In this document: in pieces, positions 31,733-42,594 of the stretch
Layout of the letters: each line of letters opens with the position of its first letter
Numbering within the stretch: the stretch's first letter is position 1
Assembly (NCBI GenBank): GCA_022767515.1
Contig: JALENK010000083.1
Location: 1-64,000 of the forward strand
Reading direction: 5' to 3'
DNA length: 64,000 nt
Source of the DNA: Clostridium sp.
Lineage (GTDB): Bacteria > Bacillota > Clostridia > Clostridiales > Clostridiaceae
Notes under the pieces: generated by a model
Seen by the model: only the letters and a program-made list of their open reading frames with translations
What the model was told of the DNA's origin: nothing
Databases searched by the model: none
Program-made: the position numbers and the translations under genes

Positions 31733-33310
31733 TTATTTCAATCCACCTATATTTTTTTTCATTTCATGTTTTAATGTTTCTAATCTCTGACTATCCTCAG
31801 CACGCTTAATTCTGCTTGCTTCATTAATTGCCTTAGTATCTTCAATACCCTTCATAATAGTCTGATATGATTTTTCAAGTGTTTCAATCTGAACTGAACT
31901 TGTATTAGCTAATTTAGCTATTTCTACTGACTGAGTAGCAGTATTTCTTGCATTTCTTTGAATTAATTCGTTTGTCTTATCATCTAATTGCTTCATAGAT
32001 TTTGCTTGTATCTCTTGTCTCTTTAACATAATTGCTTGAGCTAAACATTGCTTAAATATTGGTAGTGTAACTATAAATGAAGAATTAATCTTTCTCATTA
32101 AATTAAAGTTAGATAGTTGCATAGTCTGAAGCATTGGTGCTGCCTGTATAGCAACATTTTCAGCAACTCTTAAATCATATACCCTTTGAGATAACATATC
32201 TTTACATATTTCAAGTTTTTGTTGCATCATTTGTTTCTCTTGTTCATTCATATTTTGCATATTAGGTACTTGCATTAAATAAGAATCTATTTCCTCAATT
32301 GCCATTTCCCCAGCTACAATATATTTTTCAAGCAACTGATATTGCTCTATATTTCCATCATATAACTTCTTTATATTAGCATTTGCTTCTCTTATATCTG
32401 ATTCATATTTCTTTAATAATACATAAATCTTATCTACCTCATAACCTAAAGAGTCATACTTTTGGAATAGCTTAGCTACAGTATTTCCTATTTTCTTGAA
32501 TATCTTATTAATAGGTGAATCTTCTTTTATATTTTCAATTTCTTGAAGATCAAACTTATCCATAATCTTTGTTAATGCTACTAACATTTCATTAGCTTCT
32601 TCTGCTTTTACAGCCTTCATGTTATTTAAAATCTCATCAGAAATTTTTGATATATTCTCACTTGCTTTTTGACCAAAATTAATTATTGAATTAGGGTTTT
32701 GAACATCAACTTCACCTGTAAGTGCCTGAACGTCTCTCATTCCTCTTAATTGTTGCTTATATGCATCAACATCTTTTAGTATATCCATTTGCTCCTGTTG
32801 CTGAACTGACATTTGATTTTGACCATTCATATTCATAGGCATATTCATTTGATTGTTTGGTTGCATATATCCCTGTTGATTATTATATCCATTATTCATC
32901 TGTTGCATCTGAGGATTTGCATATCCCATATTCATATTTTGATTACCATAACCGTTATTCATTCCCATATTCATATTCTGATTACCATAACCGTTATTCA
33001 TTCCCATATTCATATTCTGATTACCATAACCATTATTCATTCCCATATTCATATTCTGATTACCATAACCATTATTCATTCCCATATTCATATTCTGATT
33101 ACTGTAACCATTATTCATTCCCATATTCATATTCTGATTACCGTAACCATTATTCATTCCCATATTTATATTGGGGTCTCCATAACCGTTATTATTCATT
33201 CCCATGTTCATATTGGGGTCTCCATAACCATTATTATTCATTCCCATATTAAAGTCAGTTCCTAAATTTTCAACCATATTAGGATCAATATTGTTGTTAT
33301 TATTTTCCAT
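31733..33310 (-). CDS. TelA-like toxic anion resistance protein with repetitive N-terminus
   Basis: Helical TelA-like body (VYDLRVAENVAIQAAPMLQTMQ, SFIVTLPIFKQCLAQAI) plus G/N/M-rich repeats. Confidence 0.85.
   Translation of the reverse strand: MENNNNNIDPNMVENLGTDFNMGMNNNGYGDPNMNMGMNNNGYGDPNINMGMNNGYGNQNMNMGMNNGYSNQNMNMGMNNGYGNQNMNMGMNNGYGNQNMNMGMNNGYGNQNMNMGMNNGYGNQNMNMGYANPQMQQMNNGYNNQQGYMQPNNQMNMPMNMNGQNQMSVQQQEQMDILKDVDAYKQQLRGMRDVQALTGEVDVQNPNSIINFGQKASENISKISDEILNNMKAVKAEEANEMLVALTKIMDKFDLQEIENIKEDSPINKIFKKIGNTVAKLFQKYDSLGYEVDKIYVLLKKYESDIREANANIKKLYDGNIEQYQLLEKYIVAGEMAIEEIDSYLMQVPNMQNMNEQEKQMMQQKLEICKDMLSQRVYDLRVAENVAIQAAPMLQTMQLSNFNLMRKINSSFIVTLPIFKQCLAQAIMLKRQEIQAKSMKQLDDKTNELIQRNARNTATQSVEIAKLANTSSVQIETLEKSYQTIMKGIEDTKAINEASRIKRAEDSQRLETLKHEMKKNIGGLK
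32927..33250 (-). repeat. Tandem repeat, six 39-nt units then two 42-nt units in the TelA-like gene
   Basis: Encodes 6x(M)NNGYGNQNMNMG plus 2x NMGMNNNGYGDPN. Confidence 0.95.
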
Positions 33311-33326
33311 ATTTTTTTCTCCTCAC

Positions 33327-34871
33327 TTACTTAAATATTCTAGCAAATAAACCTTGCTTAAAATTCATTATTGAATTGTAATTTATATCATATTTCATCT
33401 CTTGCATTCTTTCCTCGGTAAATACTTCACTCTTTAAAACATGTTTTAAATTTAGAGCTCCAGAAGGATTAAAAATAATTATATCCATACCCACAACATG
33501 TAAATATCCAAGTAACTCCTGCATCGGAGGTGAAATAGTATTATCTTTTTCTATAAATATTACTAATTTAGGAATTTGATCTGTATAATCAAAATTATCA
33601 ATAAGCCTGATAATTTTTTCATTCAATGATAAAATCATATCAACAAATTTTAGTTTGCCTTCTCTATCAAACTCCTTAACAAATATATCTTTTCTCTTCA
33701 AAACTTCATTCATTTTCTTTAATAAGAAATTTTGAACATCTTCGTTATACTTAGAAAATTTATATATTGGCAATTTTTTTATTTCCTCTATATCAAATGT
33801 TCCATCACTTAATTGACAAAACATTAACTGATATACTGCATCATTCACTATTCCTTCATTTGATATTTCGTTATTTAGACATACTAATGTACCAGGTGAC
33901 TCGACACAATATTTTAATATTCTTTGATATTCTTGTATATTCCTATCTACCCCATCAATTTTTTTAAACAAACAAGGTATTGAAACTACATTATCATCTA
34001 CTCTAAAACCATCTCTTAGCTTTGCAGGTTCTCTCAAATAAACCATTATATCTTCAAGAATAGTATCCAATAAAATACTCCTTGTATATCCACCTCTAAA
34101 CTGCCATGGAACATACATTCCAGTACCTGTAAATAACTGTTCCTGTACTTCCCTTTCTATTTGTTTAGTTAGCGTTTCAACATTTTCAATAACCTTTCCT
34201 TTTGAAGTACGTTCTTTAAAAGATTCAATTTGAAGTATTGCTAGATTTTGAATCTTCTGACTCAATCTATTTCCTTCTATTTCATCCCATAACTCTTCCT
34301 TTAATGGATTTATGTATAATATATCAAATCCCATAAAATTCATTATTATTAAAAAATAAACTTCATGTCTTGAAATTGGTCCATAATATACACACTTTGG
34401 AGTTATATCATAATCATATTTTATTTTACATAGAAATGTATGTGCCCATAAAATTTGCTTAGCAATAAAGTTATTAAGAACATTGCTATTAAAAAAGTTT
34501 TCCTTTTCTCTTGCTATTGGAATAATATAATCTAAGGCACTTAAAAATTTACTATTAATCTCTGGATTTTGAAATAAATTTATATCCTGATTTACCATAT
34601 GATTTATATCCATATGAGAAAGCTCATTAAATATATATTGCAATAATTCCATATCAGGTTCAAAGGGTATTTGTTTATCAAATATCAATGTAACCTCATT
34701 ATTTTCATTACATTTATTTTCAAGAGTCTTCAATAAATCATTGTATATATTTGTATCCTCAACTCCAATATACCTATAAAAAAAGGGTCTTAATTCTTCT
34801 CCATTTCTCGTCCTCTCATAACGATTTCGGAACATATCATTTATAATTTGTTTTAACGTTTTTACTGCCAT
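33327..34871 (-). CDS. YceG-like protein of TerD/TelA stress modules
   Basis: 514 aa, position next to telA-like and terD genes as in the B. subtilis yce operon; MRPFFYRYIGV/VPWQFRGGYTRSILLDTILED-type sequence. Confidence 0.7.
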   Translation of the reverse strand: MAVKTLKQIINDMFRNRYERTRNGEELRPFFYRYIGVEDTNIYNDLLKTLENKCNENNEVTLIFDKQIPFEPDMELLQYIFNELSHMDINHMVNQDINLFQNPEINSKFLSALDYIIPIAREKENFFNSNVLNNFIAKQILWAHTFLCKIKYDYDITPKCVYYGPISRHEVYFLIIMNFMGFDILYINPLKEELWDEIEGNRLSQKIQNLAILQIESFKERTSKGKVIENVETLTKQIEREVQEQLFTGTGMYVPWQFRGGYTRSILLDTILEDIMVYLREPAKLRDGFRVDDNVVSIPCLFKKIDGVDRNIQEYQRILKYCVESPGTLVCLNNEISNEGIVNDAVYQLMFCQLSDGTFDIEEIKKLPIYKFSKYNEDVQNFLLKKMNEVLKRKDIFVKEFDREGKLKFVDMILSLNEKIIRLIDNFDYTDQIPKLVIFIEKDNTISPPMQELLGYLHVVGMDIIIFNPSGALNLKHVLKSEVFTEERMQEMKYDINYNSIMNFKQGLFARIFK

Positions 34872-34957
34872 AACATCCCTACTCTCTTAACAAAAATTAT
34901 ATATACCCACATTATCCTATACACATTTAATTTTATCATATTTTTAATAGAAAAAAT

Positions 34958-35001
34958 AGCATAAATTAAGTATCGATAAACAATACCTTAATTTATGCTA
35001 C
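34958..35001 (-). terminator. Terminator of the mre/mrdA/CPBP operon
   Basis: tagcataaattaaGTAT/ATACcttaatttatgcta. Confidence 0.85.
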
Positions 35002-35004
35002 TTA

Positions 35005-35976
35005 CTATAATATAGTTTCCACAACAATAATAAGTACTGATAACATTAAAAATCCTATATTTCCTACATTTGCTATCATAACATTCCATTTTTGTGATAT
35101 AGTTAAAGGCATAATTCCTTCTCTAAAGTTTATTTTTTTCAATGAAGCTAATAAATAAATTATCGAAAAAGTAATACATGCAATAACAAAGAACCCTATA
35201 AAAGTTGTTGCTATAACCATAGTAACTGTCTCTTTTGAATTAACTATAAATGGTATAATTATTGAGCCAAAACTATTAATTATAATATGAATAATGATTG
35301 CATATCGTATTTTACCGGTCTTTACAGTAACATATGCTAATATAAATCCAATAGCAAATGCATATAATAACTGTTCTATATTGCCATGAAACAATCCAAA
35401 AGCTAATGATGAAAAGAATATACTTATAAATTCTCCATATCTCAAAAGCTTAAATAATATTACTCTCCTAAATATTATTTCTTCCATAATTGGTCCTATT
35501 AATGATACAAATATAATTCTTGCCCATATTCCAGAGGCATTTACTATCATGGTAGTGCTAGTAGTAACTTCACTACCCTTTAAATCTCCTATGGCATTCT
35601 TTATTGCAAATGATATAAAACTTGATATATACATTGCACCAAAGCACAAAAATAGAATACATATAAATTTTCCTACAGACAACTTTTTACAAACCTTTGG
35701 TTTTGTAGTTGGTAGCTTCCTTGTTACTAACAAAATGATTGGAAGTCCAATAATATAAATTGGCAAAGTACCTACTATTATCTGAAACAAAATTGTATTA
35801 GCTATATTAGGGAAATATTGCCTTCCTAATAGATACACCCCATTAGCAACTATACTTGATATAAGAGTAAATGCTACTAGTGACCACCCAACCTTACTTA
35901 TATCTTTTTTTATACTTTTTAAGTCTTCTTTATTTTCTAATATAATATCTTCCATATTACTCACTTTCTCTACCAA
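35005..35976 (-). CDS. CPBP-family intramembrane glutamic endopeptidase
   Basis: GPIMEEIIFRRVIL and FGLFHGN motifs. Confidence 0.9.
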   Translation of the reverse strand: MVEKVSNMEDIILENKEDLKSIKKDISKVGWSLVAFTLISSIVANGVYLLGRQYFPNIANTILFQIIVGTLPIYIIGLPIILLVTRKLPTTKPKVCKKLSVGKFICILFLCFGAMYISSFISFAIKNAIGDLKGSEVTTSTTMIVNASGIWARIIFVSLIGPIMEEIIFRRVILFKLLRYGEFISIFFSSLAFGLFHGNIEQLLYAFAIGFILAYVTVKTGKIRYAIIIHIIINSFGSIIIPFIVNSKETVTMVIATTFIGFFVIACITFSIIYLLASLKKINFREGIMPLTISQKWNVMIANVGNIGFLMLSVLIIVVETIL

Positions 35977-35977
35977 T

Positions 35978-38848
35978 CTACTTTTTATTATCTTCAGGTA
36001 AATTATTAACTATTTCACTAAACTCATATTCAGGTTTTGCTTTTTTAATTTCATCTTTAAAGTAATATTCATATACATTTTTTGCAACTGGCGCAACACT
36101 TCCTCCATGTCCACCATCATAAATAACACCTGCAATAACCAATTCTGGATCATCATATGGTGCAAATCCCACATAAACAGCATAAGGTGCTCTACCGTAA
36201 TTTTCTTGTTTTTCACTCTTAAAATCCGCTGTACCTGTTTTACCAGCAGTTGGAATAGGAAAATTACGGAAAGTTGCAGCTGCTGTACCTTCTGTACCCT
36301 CATTAACCTTACTCATTCCTTTTTTTACTGCTTCAACATTATAAGGATTTAATTCTACAGAATCTAATAATTCTGGCTTAAACTCTTGTAACACTTGCCC
36401 ATCTGCACTTAAAATTTTATCAACAATATGCAATTTATATCTTTTTCCATAATTAACTAGTGTAGATATATATTGTGCTAATTGAAGTGGTGTAAAATTA
36501 TTAATACCTTGACCTATGGATGCATTAACTTCATTCGCAGCAGATGTCAACTGAGTTCCCATATCATATACTACATACAGAGAAATAGCATTAGCAATCT
36601 TAATTGCTTCATTTTCTTGATCATAATCATGGTTTTCTTTGTATTCTTGTACTCTTGACTTATATGAATCTGAATTATTCATAATATCTCTTATATCATC
36701 TACTATTTCACTTGCAAATTGGTCACTACCACTCATTGTACTAGGTTCATCTGGATTAATAAGCTTTATTCTAGTTGCTATCTTTTCTTTTAAACTCGAT
36801 TTTGCTTTTCTAAGTTCATCAGTATCATCATTTTTATTTGAATAATCAAATGGAACAAAAGTATACCCTCTAAACTCTCCTTTTTCAACACCATCACTTA
36901 TCCCAAATCCTACAGTTGATACTATTTGATTCTTCATAGATTGAAAATTGTATGTCTGACCAAAATTTTCAGTAATTTCAATTCCTGTACTTGCTCTTTG
37001 CTCTGAATTAGGATCAACTCCAAGTCCAAATCTCCAAGCATACTTTGCAATTCCATTTAAGCCCTCTACTTTTGATGATGCCTGTGTATATAATCTATAA
37101 GCACACTCATAATAAAAATAGTTACAAGATACCTCCAATGCCTTTTCGACATTTACATTTCCATGATATCCAAGACAAGTTGGTGCAAACCCTGTACCAT
37201 AAACATCCTTATGTTCATTAAATACATGCCTATCATATATGCTAGTATATGGGGTAATAGCATTTGACTCAAGTGCTGCTATTGATGTCATAGGCTTAAA
37301 AGTAGAACCTGGTGGAACTAAACCTTGAGTTGCATAATCATAAAATGGTTTTGGATATAAATCATACATATCTTGCCTATTTCCATTAGAATCCTTTGGA
37401 AATAAATTATCTACAGTAGTTATACCTGACAATCCTTTTTTTGCAATAAATTCATTTCCAAACTTCTCTAAATCTGGACTAAAATATTTTTTCTTCTCTT
37501 CATCACTTAATTTTCCTGCTATAGCAAAATCATTAGGATTATAATTAGGCAAAGAAGCTAACGCTAATACTCTTCCTGTTTTTGCTTCAACGACAACTGC
37601 AGCTCCACGATTTGCAGTTGTATATTGAGTATTTTTTTGTAAATCATCCATTACTGCTTGAAGACTTTTTTCTGTTATATACTGAATATTTTTATCTATT
37701 GTTAATTGAACACTGCTTCCAGGATAAGATTCTAACTTAAATAACTCTTCTGTTACTCTTCCCTTTGTATTAACCTTAACAGTTGTACCTCCTGTAACAC
37801 CTTTTAATTGTTCTTCAAAAGATGATTCTATACCTGATATACCAATCAAGTCAGATGAAACATTATATCCCTTAAGTTCATACTTAGCCTTATTTGAACT
37901 ATCGATTGGAGATAGATATCCAATAACAGAAGAAGCTAAATTATTATATGGGTAATATCTAGTAGGTTCAAGAGTTACATCTATTCCTGGTAAATCATTT
38001 AACTTCTGTAATAAAATAAATGCTGTATCTTTATTTATATTATTTGTAATTGTAACAGATTTATACCCTTGAAAGCTCTGCATCTTCAATTCATCTAAAA
38101 CTACCATATATCTTCTTATCTGTTCATATGTATAACCCTTTTCTAATATTTTTTTATTTGCTTCTTCTCCTGATAATTTCTCATATTCCTTTATTTCATC
38201 TTCACTTGCATCAGATGGAATAATTAAATCAATCAATTTATATTGTTCAACTAATTTATAATAAACTTCTTGAGGTGTAATCTTTAATAATTCTTTATCT
38301 ACTTCAGCACTCTGTTCCTCTGTTAATTCTGTATTATTTTCATTTAAATATCCTAATTTTTTTTCAATTTCTTCATTAAATCCTCTATCTTTTTTAAACC
38401 TTAAATCTTCTGTTCTTATTAAACTTTTATCTACATTATCATAATCAATATACCATTCATTCTTATCATTAAGTTTTAACTTTAATTTATCTTGCATTTT
38501 TTCTTTATTATCATCTAAAATTTTGAATACTATATCCATAGTTTTATAAAATTCTTTTTTTGCTTCATCTGTAGTTGTGTATGTTAATGCATAGGTTTGA
38601 ATATTAGTTGCTAGTATATTTCCATTTTGATCTAATATTTCTCCTCTAGGAGCTTTTTCAGAAATAAATCTCATGGAAGTTGTATTAGCTTTTTCAGTAT
38701 AATCCTCATGCATATATAACTGAATATATACAAGCTTCATAGTGATAATTGTAAAAATTATAGTCATTATGATTATTAATATTGTATATCTTGATATAAC
38801 TTTTTTCTTTTTAGGTTTATTAATCATCATCTTGACCTGTCCCTCCAT
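35978..38848 (-). CDS. mrdA: Penicillin-binding protein 2 (elongasome transpeptidase)
   Basis: PGSTFKPMTSIAAL (SxxK), SCNYF (SxN), GKTGTAD (KTG). Confidence 0.93.
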   Translation of the reverse strand: MEGQVKMMINKPKKKKVISRYTILIIIMTIIFTIITMKLVYIQLYMHEDYTEKANTTSMRFISEKAPRGEILDQNGNILATNIQTYALTYTTTDEAKKEFYKTMDIVFKILDDNKEKMQDKLKLKLNDKNEWYIDYDNVDKSLIRTEDLRFKKDRGFNEEIEKKLGYLNENNTELTEEQSAEVDKELLKITPQEVYYKLVEQYKLIDLIIPSDASEDEIKEYEKLSGEEANKKILEKGYTYEQIRRYMVVLDELKMQSFQGYKSVTITNNINKDTAFILLQKLNDLPGIDVTLEPTRYYPYNNLASSVIGYLSPIDSSNKAKYELKGYNVSSDLIGISGIESSFEEQLKGVTGGTTVKVNTKGRVTEELFKLESYPGSSVQLTIDKNIQYITEKSLQAVMDDLQKNTQYTTANRGAAVVVEAKTGRVLALASLPNYNPNDFAIAGKLSDEEKKKYFSPDLEKFGNEFIAKKGLSGITTVDNLFPKDSNGNRQDMYDLYPKPFYDYATQGLVPPGSTFKPMTSIAALESNAITPYTSIYDRHVFNEHKDVYGTGFAPTCLGYHGNVNVEKALEVSCNYFYYECAYRLYTQASSKVEGLNGIAKYAWRFGLGVDPNSEQRASTGIEITENFGQTYNFQSMKNQIVSTVGFGISDGVEKGEFRGYTFVPFDYSNKNDDTDELRKAKSSLKEKIATRIKLINPDEPSTMSGSDQFASEIVDDIRDIMNNSDSYKSRVQEYKENHDYDQENEAIKIANAISLYVVYDMGTQLTSAANEVNASIGQGINNFTPLQLAQYISTLVNYGKRYKLHIVDKILSADGQVLQEFKPELLDSVELNPYNVEAVKKGMSKVNEGTEGTAAATFRNFPIPTAGKTGTADFKSEKQENYGRAPYAVYVGFAPYDDPELVIAGVIYDGGHGGSVAPVAKNVYEYYFKDEIKKAKPEYEFSEIVNNLPEDNKK

Positions 38849-39324
38849 GTAAATTCTTTTTTATTTTTACCCCATACTTTATACATAAATCTATAGGTGA
38901 AAAACATTATTACTGAATTATAAATAGCAATATATATTCCATTAATCAACTCTATATTGTACTTTAATACCAACATAAAAAAGTACATAACTGTATTTTT
39001 TACTATAGTTGAAGCTATGATTGTTATAATTGGAATTAATTTTTTCTCCTTCCATATATCTTCTCCAACTCTTCCTACAATGTAACAAATAAGCATATTT
39101 ATAAGTGCATTTAGTCCAAAACATCTAACGAAAAATATATCTTGCAAGATTCCAGTTAAGACTCCAATAAATACTCCTTCTTGTTTACCATTAATTATTG
39201 AATATCCTATTGCGAATACAAAAAGTAAACTAGGATATATTCCATATATCGAAATAAATGGCATAAATGAATTATCTAAAATTAATAATACAATCGATAT
39301 TATTATTACTATCCACCTTTTCAT
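38827..39324 (-). CDS. mreD: Rod shape-determining protein MreD
   Basis: Small multi-TM between mreC and mrdA; GVFIGVLTGILQDIFF. Confidence 0.9.
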   Translation of the reverse strand: MKRWIVIIISIVLLILDNSFMPFISIYGIYPSLLFVFAIGYSIINGKQEGVFIGVLTGILQDIFFVRCFGLNALINMLICYIVGRVGEDIWKEKKLIPIITIIASTIVKNTVMYFFMLVLKYNIELINGIYIAIYNSVIMFFTYRFMYKVWGKNKKEFTWRDRSR

Positions 39325-39335
39325 TTTTTTACCTC

Positions 39336-40178
39336 TTATTTATATTCTATTACTCTCTTATCCTTAGGAACTACAACTACTAACTCTTCAAGTTTGTTAA
39401 AATCAACATATGGCTTTACAATTGCACTTTTCATTACTTTTACCTTATCCTCTTCGACAGATATAACTTCTCCAATTCTTATCTCTTTAGGATATACAAG
39501 CCCTAATCCAGAAGTTAATATAACATCTCCTTCTTTTATTTTAGAATCCATAGGTAAATATAAAATTTTAGTCAAGTTTTCATTTTTACTATTCTTATAT
39601 CCTTCAAGCATTCCTGTATTTTCCCTAGTGCTATCTACCATAACACTTACTTTTATATTTTCATCAATTATACAATCAACTATTGCCCAATTGCTTGATA
39701 CCTCAGCTATTTGTCCAACTAACCCTTTAGAGGCTATTACTATCATTCCCTTTTCAATTCCGTCATTTAAACCTCTATCAATAATGTATCCATTTGTCAT
39801 ATTGCTAGATTTACCAATAATATTAGTAGCAACATAATCATAGTTTGTTCTTTCGTCTTCAAAATCTAAAAGTGCTCTTAACCTTTCATTTTCAGCCTCT
39901 AAATCTGAATTTTTAGCTATCTCATCCTTTAATTTTTCATTTTCTGCTTTAAGCTCTTTATTTTCCGCTTTTACATCTGAAAAGTTCAAAAAGAAATCAA
40001 CAAAATCTTTAGTTGCTTGATTTATATTGTATGTTATCTTTTGTATTGGACTCAAAGCCTCTCCTGCACTACCTTCAAGCCCATCTACCTCTTTACTAGC
40101 TGTATATATAATCAATCCTAAAAATGCAACTGACAGTACCAAAATAGTTACTGCCAGTTTATTCTTAAAAAATTTCAT
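39336..40178 (-). CDS. mreC: Rod shape-determining protein MreC
   Basis: TM, coiled coil, NGYIIDRGLNDGIEKGMIVI. Confidence 0.93.
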   Translation of the reverse strand: MKFFKNKLAVTILVLSVAFLGLIIYTASKEVDGLEGSAGEALSPIQKITYNINQATKDFVDFFLNFSDVKAENKELKAENEKLKDEIAKNSDLEAENERLRALLDFEDERTNYDYVATNIIGKSSNMTNGYIIDRGLNDGIEKGMIVIASKGLVGQIAEVSSNWAIVDCIIDENIKVSVMVDSTRENTGMLEGYKNSKNENLTKILYLPMDSKIKEGDVILTSGLGLVYPKEIRIGEVISVEEDKVKVMKSAIVKPYVDFNKLEELVVVVPKDKRVIEYK

Positions 40179-40180
40179 TA

Positions 40181-41787
<1,607 letters not shown>

Positions 41788-41885
41788 TCTATCACTTCCT
41801 AAACTCTTATATAGTATAACCCACTATATAAATTCCATACCTAATATAGTTTATCATTTAATAATATTATTAACAAGTAGGTTTA

Positions 41886-42521
41886 TTAATTATAATTTTT
41901 TCTTAATAAAGTATATAACTGTATTAAATCCTTTTCAACTTCACTTTTTGTATATTCTTCTGGCAAACTATTTATTAGCATAATTATTTCTTTTTCTGAA
42001 GTAGTTAAATGCTCATCTTTTATATTTTCTTGAATCCATTTTTTTAGTCCACTAGTATTAATACTCTTAATCTTTTTATCCATAGTTTTTTCTGCTACCT
42101 GCATATAAGCTTTAACTGCATTATAAATATCAGTATTTCCTATTTTTAACTCAATTATTATATTGTTAACTTTCTTATCATTTAGCTCCTTTTGAATATT
42201 ATCTATCTGTTCCTTTTCATAAATTCCAATTAAAATCTTATTAATCTTGTTTTCTTCAAGTATAAATTTTGTATATCCTTCACTTAGCTCAGTATAATAT
42301 TTACTCGCATTTTCCCTTTTTTCAAATACCCCACATTGAATAGCATACAATCGGTTATCATTTATTTGAATTTTATCATTTTTTTCATTTGATACATTAA
42401 ATAACAAATCAAAAATAAATGAACCAAATACAATGCTTAATCCCATAATAACAACTATACTCAATAACATTTTACTTTTTTTAGGCTTATAATTATATCT
42501 AGTATATCTCATATTATCCAT
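41886..42521 (-). CDS. SPOR-domain membrane protein
   Basis: TM plus LYAIQCGVFEKRENASKYYTEL. Confidence 0.8.
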   Translation of the reverse strand: MDNMRYTRYNYKPKKSKMLLSIVVIMGLSIVFGSFIFDLLFNVSNEKNDKIQINDNRLYAIQCGVFEKRENASKYYTELSEGYTKFILEENKINKILIGIYEKEQIDNIQKELNDKKVNNIIIELKIGNTDIYNAVKAYMQVAEKTMDKKIKSINTSGLKKWIQENIKDEHLTTSEKEIIMLINSLPEEYTKSEVEKDLIQLYTLLRKNYN

Positions 42522-42563
42522 CTTCCTAAATATTTTTATATAATATTATATATTATGTACATA

Positions 42564-42594
42564 AAAAAAATGCCAAGTTAAACTCGGCATTTTA
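42564..42594 (-). terminator. Intrinsic terminator
   Basis: atgccaagttaaactcggcat with A/T run. Confidence 0.75.

Noticed and set aside
32927-33250. CRISPR-like periodic repeats
   Set aside because: Units are contiguous without unique spacers, in frame, and encode a repetitive peptide; no cas genes.
32813-33265. Long antisense ORFs (150 and 131 aa) with HIHILITITVIHS and SYSDYHNRYSFPY repeats
   Set aside because: They mirror the tandem-repeat region of the TelA-like gene; open only because the repeat lacks stops on the opposite strand.
36010-36303. 97-aa minus ORF inside mrdA
   Set aside because: Same-strand out-of-frame overlap with a conserved PBP2 coding region; low-complexity product.
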